This document shows, piece by piece, positions 1 through 10,623 of a stretch of 64,000 nucleotides of DNA (its first letter is position 1; each line of letters begins with the position of its first letter). The notes below the pieces were generated by a model, which worked only from the letters and a program-made list of their open reading frames with translations, had not been told where the DNA came from and did not search any database. Source of the DNA: Oreohelix idahoensis (Eukaryota; Mollusca; Gastropoda; Stylommatophora; Oreohelicidae); contig JAMPIV010008521.1 in the NCBI GenBank assembly GCA_024509875.1, positions 1 through 64,000 on the forward strand, in the 5' to 3' direction. The position numbers and the translations under genes were made by a program.

Positions 1-465
1 GGGTCTAAGGGACAGGAATGTCTGAGTTATCTCGTGCTTATTAGTATCGAAAGAGCAACTCTTGAGAACATTGATTTTGATCACATAATTGTTTAATTTG
101 TAGGAGTGAAGGTGCAAAAGATCAATATGGAATATACAAATTGATATATGCCGTTGATTGTTATACTATTAATAAAAAGCTTATTTAAAAGAATTTCACA
201 TTTTCTCAATAATTCACTGTTTGACTTAATATCATTACAATTTCATGACAGTGCTAGATATAGTCCTTTCTACTTCCTTTTGATTTTTCTACAAAATGGT
301 TGGTTTTGAGGACTATCTTCATTGCACACGGACTACTCGATCAGTACTCCGATCTCCTCCCTTAGATCACACTAGGAGGATCTCAGTACAGTGCACGAAC
401 TCCGTAGCACCAGCGAGAATCCCAATGTGTTTATATAGGAATCACACATTCTATAAATATTTTTG
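1..465. other. Unassigned AT-rich DNA
   Basis: No credible coding sequence, RNA gene or known repeat was recognised here. The stretch is AT-rich and contains only short chance reading frames. It is probably intronic or intergenic to the NXPE-like gene that follows. Confidence 0.5.
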
Positions 466-790
466 TGGTGGGTAGGTTTCTAATTTTTAAATTTTGCCAG
501 GGCAGCGGCCTGATAGTCCTAATCTTTACGATTTCCAACTGCCGCGGGATTTTTAACGTGCGCAACTTGCACACGGGACCTCCTATTCCTTCGCCCTTAT
601 CCAAGACGGCTAGGCATCCGATCTCACTACCCAGGAGACCGGGGGGGGGGGGAGAGGGGGAGTATGACATCATTAGGACCACTGGTTTTGAAAAAAATAT
701 GTCCATAAATTATATTCCCTCAACTGGGAATCGAACCCAGTACCTCTAGAACTCGAGGCGGACGCCATACATCTTAGCCACTCCGACCCT
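466..790 (-). mobile_element. tRNA-derived SINE
   Basis: Read on the minus strand, the element starts near 790 with a tRNA-like head. A box-A-like segment (GTGGCTAAGATG) is followed by a clear box B (GGTTCGATTCCC, minus strand of about 726-738). These are internal RNA polymerase III promoter boxes. The body runs to about 466 and contains a homopolymer C run on this strand. Long reading frames on both strands across it are chance frames. The 3' limit is approximate and no target duplication was found. Confidence 0.75.
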
Positions 791-973
791 CTACAAAATG
801 AACATGTATTTTATCTGGCGGTGACCAGTGGCGCATTTTTTTCTGGCTCGCCCCGGGTGCTAACAATCCTCGGTACGCCACTAATGAGGATTACGTAGTT
901 CAGAAGTCTTACGTTTATTTGTTTGTTTTTAAACAATTAGTAATATAATGTTTATCATGCTGTTGAATTTCAG

Positions 974-1592
974 GCCCACAGACATTACGATGTTCTTCAT
1001 GAACTTAACTACATCATACAACCAGAGTTATCCCGAATACCGGTCAAGTTCTCTGAAAAAACAAGATATATTTATGGTTCAGAAAGAGCAGTGGCAAAAA
1101 ACCTCACTGTACGAGATATTTGACAAAAATAAACCACGCACCAGTGACAGCTGTGTTAACATTTGTGACACGAAAGACGACATGGGATGTGCAGCTACTA
1201 ATGTTTCGACATGGCAAAGAACGATGTTATCACCGAAATTTACATTTAAACCACTTCTCTCCAAGTTCCAATATATTTATCCTTTTGAGGTTGACTATAT
1301 GAGCCACCCGCCACTGACAGATAGCAAACGTTTACCTAACTTGACTTTGTCGAGGATTTACCTAGACGGAGATGTTGGCGGCGAAGTGTTCTGTTCGGTC
1401 GGTGGCGTCATCAAAGGTCGGGTGGATTTAGTAGATGGTTACGGCAAGCAGAGAATTATGGGCGGAGATGAAGTCAGATTATGGATTGTGGACAAACAAA
1501 CAAAACAATATAAGGCTGTAGGTAACGTGACAGATATGAAAAACGGAAGTTATCAGATTTCCGTCCAGTGTTTGTGGCCTGGAAAAATTCAG
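974..1592 (+). CDS. Internal exon of an NXPE-family (neurexophilin/PC-esterase) protein
   Basis: The frame is open from 948 to 1610, but the exon is best read as 974-1592. A pyrimidine-rich acceptor ending ttgaatttcag lies just before it and a strong donor (cag|gtaagt) follows. The intron enters in phase 2 and leaves in phase 0. The roughly 206 residues end in a block with YGKQRIMGGDEVRLW and VTDMKNGSYQISV followed by a WPG motif. That pattern (GGD, then D-x-NGSY-x-V, then WPG) is typical of the neurexophilin-like filamin/Ig region of NXPE proteins. Such proteins are secretory-pathway glycoproteins with a C-terminal esterase-like domain. No other exon was recognised in the window, so the following intron is very long or the gene is a fragment. 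The ATG at 948 lies upstream of the acceptor and is probably not a start. Confidence 0.7.
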
Positions 1593-1852
1593 GTAAGTAT
1601 TAGATCCTAGAATTTAACATCTTGACATTTATGTTCACATTTTCAGCCACATGCAAATACACACTGTTTTCTCAATATTTTAATGTTTTTCTTGGAAGTA
1701 AAATGTTTTTGTTTAATCAGGATTGTGGAGTTGGCCAAAAAGTTTCCAACTCCGACTACTACTGACACGTAACAATTTAGAAGTCCAACTCCGACTACAG
1801 TTTTTTACTAGGCATATGGCATAAAATTCGAAGTCGGAATCTGGAGATTTTT
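1517..1852 (+). repeat. Copy 1 of a duplicated exon tail plus intron block
   Basis: This block covers the last 76 bases of the NXPE exon, its donor and about 260 bases of intron. A second copy exists in two pieces: 2441-2602 (constant offset of 924 bases from 1517 to 1666, no gaps) and 14774-14945. The 12 kb between those pieces is transposon insertion. The intron part contains a GACTCC-rich dispersed repeat (about 1725-1850), but similarity begins well before it, inside the exon, so this is a segmental duplication and not just shared repeat. Confidence 0.75.
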
Positions 1853-2440
1853 TGAAACTGCGGAAAAGGCATCATGCTAGCTGTGGAACAGCCGCAGTGG
1901 GCTATGAATCTCGGGACAGTAAACGTTATCCACACCTGCGTTACAGGAAACATCCGGGAAGTTAAATTTTTCTAATTCCGCAATACATTGAGTTTTTCGT
2001 TGTATTGGTGAAAGAACAGTGGCTTACAGGCAACACGCGGTATATTATATAAGAGGTGTCGGGCGCAAGTACATTTCAGTTGCTAGCGCGCAGTGGCTTC
2101 AAGCCTCGTTGGCTTTGCGCAGGTGGGTCAGTGTCTGTCCCTAGTCGTGGTGTGCTGTTGAACGACCGCAATAATTTGTTTTCATGATAAGGGTTACTTT
2201 CACAATTGCCTCCGGCTTACAGAATTGTGGATTTTAAAGCTGCAACCAAGGTGGAGTGGGTTCATTTTCTACATAAGACAACAGGAGGCGGAGACACTTG
2301 GGAGTCATGACCCAGGTGGACCAGCCCCCCTTAGAGTGTAAAGGAGATTAAAGGGCCGAAACACCTGACCGACGGGGAAACTTCTTCTGATGATCAGATT
2401 GCCTCCTGTTGTATCGCTCTGAATAGAGTTTCCTATCATC
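1853..2440. other. Unassigned spacer between the duplicated blocks
   Basis: No coding sequence was recognised between the two copies of the exon tail. The stretch ends with ttcctatcatctgtag just before copy 2, which reads as a possible splice acceptor. Confidence 0.45.
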
Positions 2441-2602
2441 TGTAGGTAACTTGACAGATATGAAAAACGGAAGTTACCAGATTTCCCTCCTGTACTTGTG
2501 GCCTGGAGAAATTCAGGTAGGTATTAGACCCTAGAGTGTAACATCTTGACATTTATGTTCACATTTTCAGCCACATGCAAATACACACTGTATATCGCAA
2601 TA
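2441..2602 (+). pseudogene. Copy 2 of the NXPE exon tail (left part), possible alternative mini-exon
   Basis: This is a second copy of the exon 3' end and donor, truncated at its 5' side. The reading frame is preserved through NLTDMKNGSYQIS and the WPG motif, and the donor is kept (cag|gtaggt at 2514-2519). A pyrimidine-rich stretch ending in ctgtag at 2439-2444 could act as an acceptor, giving a mini-exon 2445-2516 of 72 bases. Element 1 begins at 2603, so this copy sits directly against its 5' LTR remnant. It could be an alternative exon or simply a dead duplicate. Confidence 0.5.
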
Positions 2603-3541
2603 TGAACACAGCTCCACTGCCTAGCTGTTAGCTTGTTTTTTAAAAATGTTCTCTCGAATGTTCGAGATACAGAAAGTGTTAGAAAGCGGATGAGTCCAGC
2701 TCACACATAAAAAAACTGAGTGTTAGCGCTTAAATGAATTCTGATAGGGTGAACTGTTTTAAGCAACGGAGATTGCTGGCAGTTTTTGCGGGAGTTTTTG
2801 TGCGGGCAGAGCTTGAAGAAGGCTGTTCCTTCTTCCTAGTGTGTCCCGGCGTATTTTGTGGTTTTCATATGAAGGGAATTTGATTATTATAAAAGATAAT
2901 GTTCCTGAAGTAAAGATAAAGAGATTATTGTTGGGAAAGTTCTTTCTCCCAGGAGTTTATGGATTATTATAGAGGCCGTGGATTATACAGGCCGTGATTA
3001 TGATTCACGTTTATTCTAATGAATTCCCCCCCCCCCCCTTGTTATTAGAAGTCATGTATGCCGCTGTGTAAGCGACCAGTGTTTATCATCCCTTATAAGA
3101 AGATTTATGTAAACCTTTATGAACCATGAGCTGCTGTGGTTTTGCAGCCTTGCCTATTGAGACTGCAATGCACGCTGTCTTTTGTGTGGAAGACTTTTTG
3201 CTGTATGAACTTATTTGCTGTGTCACCATGCTGTGCTATGGAGTGTCGTCAAATATTACCATAATAATATGTGACTGTTGCGTAATAAACCATTTAAACG
3301 TTTCCTGACTCTTACATTTAATGGAGTTGGTCGTTACAGCCTGTGTTGGTATGCCTGAACCTTTATGCATTCGTGTTTATTGACAGTCACTTGCTCACAC
3401 ATCAGTCGGCCACCCGTAAGCCCCGACCTCACTGACTCTGTCATTATCAGTCCTTGTTTTGTACCACACCATCCACCACCATCAACAGTATTGAACCTAA
3501 TATGTACCACCTGTGTTAACCTTTCGAACATAGTGGTAACA
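2603..3541 (+). repeat. 5' LTR of Gypsy element 1, truncated
   Basis: It matches 13682-14620 and ends in the same TAACA. The first 125 bases of the complete LTR (13557-13681) are missing here, and the break coincides with the end of the duplicated NXPE intron. The short reading frames inside it (for example 3126-3308) are LTR sequence and not genes. A C-homopolymer tract near 3029 differs in length between the two LTRs. Confidence 0.85.
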
Positions 3542-4596
3542 GAACTGGTGTGCCAGTGTGTAACTGGTTGGACAGTTCTTTGGGCTACCATACCAACTAC
3601 TGATTGGAATTCTACAACGGAATTTACAGCAGGATTTACAGTGTTCACTGTGCTGATTTTGATGAGCAAGTTGATCATTTCATCACAAGTTCATGTTTCC
3701 TGTACAAGTTCGAATAGACGTCATCCTGTGTCAAGGACCTGAGAAGCCAGGAGATCCTGTGTCCATCAACGTTCTATTTAGTCGATACCTGTTGTACATC
3801 ATTCTTGCTGTTATGGAGGCCGGGATTTTTTCCTTTTTGCAAGATAAGTGGTTGTTTGTAATGTAAACTGTACCACTGTATGTTTTGATTAAGCCTTAAT
3901 CACAGCTTACACGATTATATTCCTTTTTTATGTTATATGTTTTCATATTTACGTGGGCGGTTGATGAGGTGACTTATGTAGGATATATCCCACTTCACCG
4001 AGGGCCTACATAAGCGTTCTGTAGGGACTTTATTACGAATTTCCTGCAGTGGAAATTTCCAGCGAACTTCTTGCTGACGTACTTCAGTTCACTGTGTTTG
4101 GTAATTTGTGACTCTAATTGTTTAGGTGTGACGAAACGTTTCAGTGTTGTTTTCATTATTTTTCTCTGTACCTTAGTTTTTTTTTTATTAATTTGTTCGT
4201 GAGTGTCTTCCTCCTCTTGCTATCTTTAATTTACATACAAACTTTTGTTTATACATTGTTTTGTCACTTGTATTGTTATACTATTCGCAGCTGTCATTGC
4301 AAGCTTTGCAATATTTGTGCTTTATTTCTGCTTTTTTACTTTAGTTGATTCATGCGAACGTGTTCATTTGTTCTTTAAATCTTGTCTTTGTCACTCTTGT
4401 CTGTACTGTCTATTTTGTCATGCACTGTCAAGATTATAATGCATAATACATATATATAAGTGATTAATTATATTATTTATAGTTAAAGGTAATTGTACAA
4501 GTTCTTGAGCAGGGACTTGTCACCCACTGAGTTGGGATAAAGAGATTTTTTCCAGGAATATATTTACAGGTTATCTATTTTATATAATTAGACACA
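3542..4596 (+). other. Leader of Gypsy element 1 with possible primer-binding site
   Basis: This is the untranslated leader between the 5' LTR and Gag. A TGG-starting segment at 3546 (TGGTGTGCCAG) is a candidate primer-binding site. Elements 2 and 3 have TGGTCGCCAG and TGGTGAGCCAG at the same place, so the position is consistent even though the priming tRNA cannot be named. Reading frames at 4118-4439 are T-rich chance frames. Confidence 0.55.
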
Positions 4597-6235
4597 ATGT
4601 CTACTTTAGATTACTTCATTGAGCAAGGGAAAACCCTTAATATGACTACTGATAAAGTAAGAGAATTCGCACTTGCCGAATATGCCAATATGCTGAAGTC
4701 AGAAGAAAAGAAACAGAAATTAGAAATGGAAAAACAGAAAATGGAAATGGAGAAACAGAAAATGGAGGCTGAAGATAGGAGATTGCAAATGCAGGCAGAA
4801 GAGAGAACATTGCAAATGCAAATGGAAGCTGAAAAACAGAAATTAGAAGCTGAAGAGAGAAAAAATCAACAGCAAATGCAAATGGAAGCTGAAAAACAGA
4901 AATTAGAAGCTGAAGAGAGAAAAAATCAACAGCAAATGCAGGCAGAAGAAAGAAAATTTCAGATGCATATGCAAGCTGAAGAAAATATGAGACTGCATGA
5001 GGAAAAGATGTCATCTATAGAGCTGGAGAGAATAAAGGTAGTGAATGTTGGTAATACACAAAATGAGATAAACAATCAAACAACTTCTAATAAGATAAAC
5101 ACTAATTCTTATAAAGTCAAATTACCTATTTTCAACTCTGCCTGCGACGATATATCATTCTATCTAAATAGATTTGGACTTTCATGCGAATCTCATAAGA
5201 TAGACAAGTCGCAGTATGTTGCACAACTCATGGAAATACTTAAGGGTGAAGCTATGAACACTATAAGTATGTTGGAAGGCCCTGACAAAAACAACTATGA
5301 TGTTGTCAGAGCGGTCTTATTAAAAAAATACCAACTGGATGAAGACGGTTATCGCCTACGCTTTAAGTCTTTATTGCCAGAGACAGGGAAAGATTGTTCA
5401 GACTTTATTGCAAATATTCGCCTTACTTTTTCACGTTGGGTGGAACTTTCTAAAACTGAACATACATACGAAGCCCTCATGGACTTACTGCTTCGTGACA
5501 AAGTCATGTCGTCTGTAAATTCTTCTTTTCTTTCCTTTTTACATGAGCGAAAACCTGCAAACTTAAAGGATATGGAACAATATTGTTTGTCAATACGTCA
5601 CTGCACATCCAAATGTGACTGTTAGCCACTCTGAGGTCAAAGAAGGTTTACCAGTGGCTTCAGCAATACCATATGGTTCTAATTTGCGCAGTAGATCTCA
5701 AAGTGCTGAGCGCAATTTTGGTAGAAGAGATAATCGTGATTTTGGACGGTACCAAAAGGGTCCACCACGTAGTTATTCTCCTTCTCCAAGAAACTGTAGA
5801 CAATTTAATAGTCCTCCACATTTTGGTTCCAACAATTATGGAAATTTTGGAAAGGGTAACTATAATAGAGATTATCAACCTTACAATAATTCTTCTCGAG
5901 GACAACAAAATCCATCTAACAGATATTTTGACCAAAGGGGAAATAGTAATCGCGTTAATGCTAACTGGGGTTCAAATCAGAACAATAGTTTAAATAGAGC
6001 AAATAATAATGCTTCAAATAGAGATAATACTCGCGATAGAGCGCGATATGACAGTAGATCTCAAGATAATAATAGATCTTATCGCCATGCTAACTCTGCT
6101 CAACAAGAGCCTCAGGTTGTTAATGATCAAGGTAACAATGATAATGGTGCCTCTAACACTATTGCTTGCTCTGCTTTCGATTTCGAGAGAGCATCTCAGT
6201 GCCCGGAGTGCAAAACGTTGTTCCAACCGCCATAA
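4597..6235 (+). pseudogene. gag: Gag of Gypsy element 1 (frameshifted)
   Basis: It starts at the ATG giving MSTLDYFIEQGK, the same start as in elements 2 and 3. Residues about 30-150 form a Glu/Lys/Gln/Met-rich coiled coil that includes a 60-bp unit duplicated head to tail at about 4817-4936. Capsid-like sequence follows, including RFGLSCESHKIDKSQYVAQL and then a SCAN-like half ending FLHERKPANLKDMEQYC. The frame breaks near 5583-5590 and continues in another frame to 6235 with an Asn/Arg/Ser/Tyr-rich region and the first half of a CxxC zinc motif (CPECKTLF). A second break near 6225 separates Gag from protease. Element 3 shows Gag and Pol fused in one frame. Confidence 0.85.
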
Positions 6236-8058
6236 CTACCTTGAGTTGCGGTCATCCTCTACCCACTCTTCCTGCCTTAGCTGCGCATGACGGAAGAGGT
6301 TCTCTTACTCTACATAATGGGTTGGTGAATAATAATCCAGTCTCAGTTCTCTTTGATTCTGGTTGCACAACTGTTGGGGTTAAGCAGTCTCTGATACATC
6401 CTTCCTGTGCCACTGGTGAGGTAGTAAAATGTGTGACATTTGGGGGGACGGCCGAAACTTTTCCGACTGCTATCATTCACATAGCCACTCCCTTTTTCGC
6501 GGGACATGTCCACGCATGTATGCTCCCGAATCCTATTACAGACCTTATCGTCGAACGTATACATGGAATTAAAGATTGTAATCCTCAACATATTGCTATC
6601 TGGGAAAAGCAAAACATGCAGGCTGCTTATGCAGTCACTACTAGAGCTCAAGCTCAAAATCTTTTGCAGACTCCATCTGCGGAAATTAATGAGGTGCATG
6701 ATCAGAATGCTCAATCCGTGCTTTCACGGGAGTCGTTTATCAAACTTCAGCAAAATGATTCATCATTGGGGAAATTTTTTCTCCTAGTTAAGCAAGATAA
6801 TGTAAATTGTGACTCAAATCTTAAATATTGGTTCTTAAATAAGAATGGAATACTAGTCCGGATGGTACGAGGTTCTGCTTTGTCCATACGTTCACAAATT
6901 CTGGTACCTACCGACATGAGAGTCCGGATCTTGCAACATGCTCACGACTCTCAGTGTGCAGGACATATGGGATTCTCCCGTACTAAATCTAGGGTTATTT
7001 CTTCCTTCTTTTGGCCGGGCGTAAATAGAGATATAACTATTTATTGTCGCTCCTGCAGAATATGTCAGGAGGTTAAGTCACGAGGTCCACGCCATGCAGC
7101 ACCTATCCAAGCTGCAGATATCCCTATTCGTCCTTTCCAGAAAAAGGCAATTGACATTATTGGCCCTATTAAGGTCAAGTCTGCCAGAGATCATCAGTAC
7201 ATTCTTACATGTATTGACATGTGTACACGTTGGCCAGAGGCAATACCTCTCAAGAGCATTTCTACTGCTGATGTTGCAGATGCTCTTTGGCTAATATTTC
7301 CACGTCTCGGGTTTCCCAAACAAATCTTATCAGAACATGGCACACAATTGATATCAGACTTGATGTCTCAGGTGATGTCCACGCTCCGCATTGAAAGGTC
7401 ATTAAGTAGTGTATATCATCTTATGTCAAACGGATTAGTCGAGCGTCAGAATAGAACACTTAAGACTTTACTTGGGAAAATAACTGAGGACCATCCTCAG
7501 GATTGGGACAGGGTTTTACCCGCTGCTCTTTTCGCGTATAGAGAAGTGCCAAATGAGCATACGGGGTTTTCACCGTTCGAGCTCGTCTTTGGTGCGCAAC
7601 CTCGTGGTCCCATGTCGTTGCTACACGATCTATTAATTGCTGAGGATCTTAACGATGATACTCAATCTTCCTACGAATATGTCATTTCTCTTAGACAGAG
7701 AATAATCGATTCATGTAGGTTAGCCACTTCAGCATCTGAGTCTACCAAGGAGAAGGCGAGGCTCTTCGCAAATATATACAGGTGTCTACGACAACTCTAT
7801 CCTGGTGACGAGGCACTTGTATTACTTCCTAGTAAAGATGATCGACTTCTTATCACTTGGAAAGGTCCTTATACTGTCATCTCTAGAATTTCTGATGTCG
7901 ATTATGTCGTCGATGTTGACGGGAAGCATAAGACCTATCATATTAATATGCTGAAACAATTTCATGAACGTCCACACTACCTACAGTCTGTTTTTCCGGC
8001 GACAGACGACCCTCCGGTTCGTCATAACCTATATGCATCGTTATCTGTTATTCTCTGA
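6236..8058 (+). pseudogene. pol: Protease and integrase region of Gypsy element 1
   Basis: The open frame runs from 6166, but the homologous part begins near 6236 with TTLSCGHPLP, the end of the zinc motif. An aspartic protease active site FDSGCTT lies near 6353. Integrase follows: an HHCC zinc domain (HDSQCAGH ... CRSCRICQ), a DDE core with IDIIGP, and a GPY/F-like end (WKGPYTVIS, DVDGKHKTYHINML). The second catalytic Asp is replaced by Glu (LSEHGTQ, where element 3 has LSDHGTQ). The expected HPMSNG reads HLMSNG, and the catalytic Glu in NGLVERQN remains. Integrase lies before RT, unlike most Ty3/Gypsy elements. The frame ends at 8058 because about 17 bases present in element 3 are missing. 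Confidence 0.85.
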
Positions 8059-9516
8059 TGTAAATCTTCCACTTCCTGTTGTCCCACTTTGTTTAATAGA
8101 ATCATGGGGAAATGTAACTGTTTCTTCGCAGTTATCTACAGAAAGACAACAGCAAGTCTCTTCTCTATTGCAAACTTTTCAGGACGTCCTTACTGACATT
8201 CCTGGTCATACATCAGTAATCGCACATGACATAATACTCACTGATGATAACCCTATTAGAGTCCGACCTTACCCTATTCCATTACATTTTCAAACACAAG
8301 TGGAAAATGAATTAGATGACATGCTACAGTTAAATATAATTGAACCATCTACTTCGGCATACTCCTCTTCTATGGTTATTGTCCGAAAGAAAGACAATAA
8401 CATTCGTCTTTGTGTTGACTATCGAAAATTAAACCAAGTGACTAAATTTGATGCAGAACCAATGCCTTTGTTGGAAGATCTACTCGGTAAGTTTTCTCAT
8501 TCACTCTTCTTTACTAAACTCGACTTGTCCAAGGGTTATTGGCAAGTCCCTCTTACTGAACGCACCAAACCCTTACTGCCTTTTCTACCCCTCGGGATTT
8601 GTTCCACTGGAACTTCATGCCTTTCGGCCTCGTTAATGCCCCAGCTACTTTTGTACGCATGATGCGTCGAATCCTTTCACATCGTCCAGATGTTATTGCA
8701 TACTTGGATGATATTTGTCTTTTTAGTGATACTTGGGAAGATCGCTTTAGGGGACTTTTCGAACTTTTCTCTACACTACGCTCTCATAATTTGACGGCTA
8801 AACCGTCTAAAGCCCATATTGGGTTTAGTGATATTTCTTTTTTGGGCCACCGGGTTGGTCATGGTCTCTTACAGACGGAGGACCATAACACTTCGAAAAT
8901 ACTCAATATCACTACTCCTAAGACAAAAAAACAGAAGCGTAGTCTGTTGGGTCTAATTCAATTTTATGGTAGATTTATCCCACACCTATTGTCTATCACT
9001 GCACCTCTTTCAACTCTTTTGAAAAAGGGGTCGCCTAACTTAGTACACTGGTCCCCAGAATGCCAAACCTCTTTGAAGGAAATTAAGGACGTGTTTTCCT
9101 CTGCTCCTATTTTGCGCCTACCCAATGCAGAATGGCCTTTTATTCTTCTCAGTGACGCCTCATCGATAGGGATCGGGGCTGCATTGATGCAAGAGTATTC
9201 TAAAACTTTGCATCCTGGGATGTATGTCTCTAGAAAGTTGAATGCGGCAGAACGGAACTACTCTGTCCTGGACCGAGAATTATTAGCTATGGTCTGGTCG
9301 ATTTTGAAGCTGCAGAGGTTCCTTCTGGGCGCGCATTTCATTGTAGAAACTGACCAAAAAGCTCTCACAGCAATATAAAATAAAGACTTGAAGAGTTCAA
9401 GGTCCACGCGGTATGCTATTTTGCTACAACCTTTTCACTTTACAATCCGTGCTATTCGAGGTTCGAATAATGTGATGGCAGACATACTGTCTCGATGCCC
9501 ACATGATTCTGCTTAA
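8050..9516 (+). pseudogene. pol: Reverse transcriptase and RNase H of Gypsy element 1
   Basis: Gypsy-type RT motifs are clear: LCVDYRKLNQ, TKLDLSKGYWQV, NFMPFGLVNAPATF, the catalytic YLDD (AYLDDICLFSD), and FLGHRVG. RNase H follows with LSDASSIGIGAALMQ, LDRELLAMVW and VETDQKALT. A frameshift near 8580-8600 divides RT, a TAA at 9376-9378 interrupts RNase H, and the homologous sequence resumes to RCPHDSA and a stop at 9514-9516. The enzyme would copy element RNA into DNA in cytoplasmic particles, but this copy cannot make it. Confidence 0.88.
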
Positions 9517-10238
9517 TTGTCATTTTCTAGATTCCCTTTTAGATGTCGGTTAAAACACTTTTATGACCCTGTTTAATTCATGATTCTAAGTTTGTTTGTG
9601 CTACTTTCTCTGTTACCCTCGCTTGTGTAACGGAGGAAGGTTTGATTAACATCGTACAGGGGTCGGGAGTTTACACGGCCACATTTAATAACTTAAAATT
9701 TAATTGACTGTTACCTGTCCTAAAAATCTTACCTTTACCAAACAGAGATTTTCATGTGTGTTTTTTCACAGCAACGGCGTTGCCATGACAGTCAGAGTTG
9801 CTATATTGCTTGATTAAGTGGTTACTTGTCTACACCTTGTTTACTTGCCTTGCGGAAGATTTCCTGTTCCAAGTGAAGCCTGCCGGCAGTTTGACGCCAC
9901 TAGACTTCTTTGTATAGACTATAGATAATATTGTATATTAGTTTGATATAGTATATTAGATAGTATTGTATTAGGATATGATATAACTGCTTTAAGATAG
10001 TATGTTGATTCATTTTCATGCCCTATCTCATTACCATGTTATTTTTATGTGACTCTGATCTGATAATGTACCATGTCATTATCATATTGTTTTTATGCTA
10101 CTGTGTTTTGATCTATGTTGATTGTATGATATTGTAATGATGATTCCATTTATCGCTTAATTTGTCATTGCGATACATTTTGGTCTTGTATTTTTTGAAA
10201 AGAATATGAAGACAAGAAAAAAGATATTTTTTTCTGTG

Positions 10239-10263
10239 CCCAGCGCTTGATTGTGCGCTAGGG
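10239..10263 (+). promoter_or_regulatory. Conserved RNA hairpin 1 (element 1)
   Basis: The stem AGCGC/GCGCT has an 8-base loop TTGATTGT, flanked by CCC and AGGG that can extend the stem with a bulge. It is repeated 95 bases downstream. Element 2 has equivalent hairpins, one with a compensated stem. The role is unknown; RNA export or packaging elements are possibilities. Confidence 0.55.
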
Positions 10264-10333
10264 ATAACTATGTATGGCGATGTTAAGGCATTGAAGGGAT
10301 GTTTTTTCTGATGTTATAATGTATTTTTCTCTG

Positions 10334-10358
10334 CCCAGCGCTTGATTGTGCGCTAGGG
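10334..10358 (+). promoter_or_regulatory. Conserved RNA hairpin 2 (element 1)
   Basis: Same stem and loop as the copy at 10239-10263, within a roughly 95-base imperfect tandem duplication that also includes a T-run and TCTGATGTT. Confidence 0.55.
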
Positions 10359-10609
10359 GTAATGGTTTATAGCGATATTAGTACATTGAAAAGGTGTTTT
10401 TTTTTTCTGATGTTGTGAAGTTTATTAACTTTGTTATCATGCATATTATGCTATTTTTACACGGTAACTGGTTATTTGTTCTTTGCTATAGATATGCGTT
10501 GTTTAAGTTATTGTTTACCATGATATATAATTGTTTCCTTTCTGCCATTGCTGCTCATTCTTCTTGTACTTCATTTTGTATTTCTCACTTGTCATTTAGT
10601 ATGTCACAC

Positions 10610-10623
10610 CTAGTCTATGCTTT
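10610..10623. repeat. Target-site duplication of LINE-A, left
   Basis: The 14 bases ctagtctatgcttt recur exactly at 13299-13312 and bound the LINE-A insertion. Confidence 0.85.

Larger units (their letters stand above)
9517..10609 (+). other. 3' region of Gypsy element 1
   Basis: No protein domain was recognised. The block 9556-9700 is about 80 percent similar by eye to the matching part of element 2 (about 22325-22470). A pair of hairpins lies at 10239-10263 and 10334-10358. A hydrophobic reading frame at 10394-10648 matches in position the 179-residue frame of element 2 but is cut by the LINE-A insertion. Confidence 0.5.

Noticed and set aside
716..790. tRNA-like segment, and similar ones near 31060-31125, 31505-31565, 42960-43035, 57390-57449 and 57563-57635, as tRNA genes
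   Set aside because: Each has polymerase III boxes but continues into a SINE body, several have target duplications or A-tails, and no clean cloverleaf was made out.
3365..3742. 125-codon frame, repeated at 14444-14749, as a gene
   Set aside because: It lies in the LTR of Gypsy element 1 and its leader; the repeated occurrence follows from LTR duplication.
5583..5625. Gag-internal frame overlap in element 1 as a programmed shift
   Set aside because: Element 3 reads through the same region in one frame, so it is a lesion.
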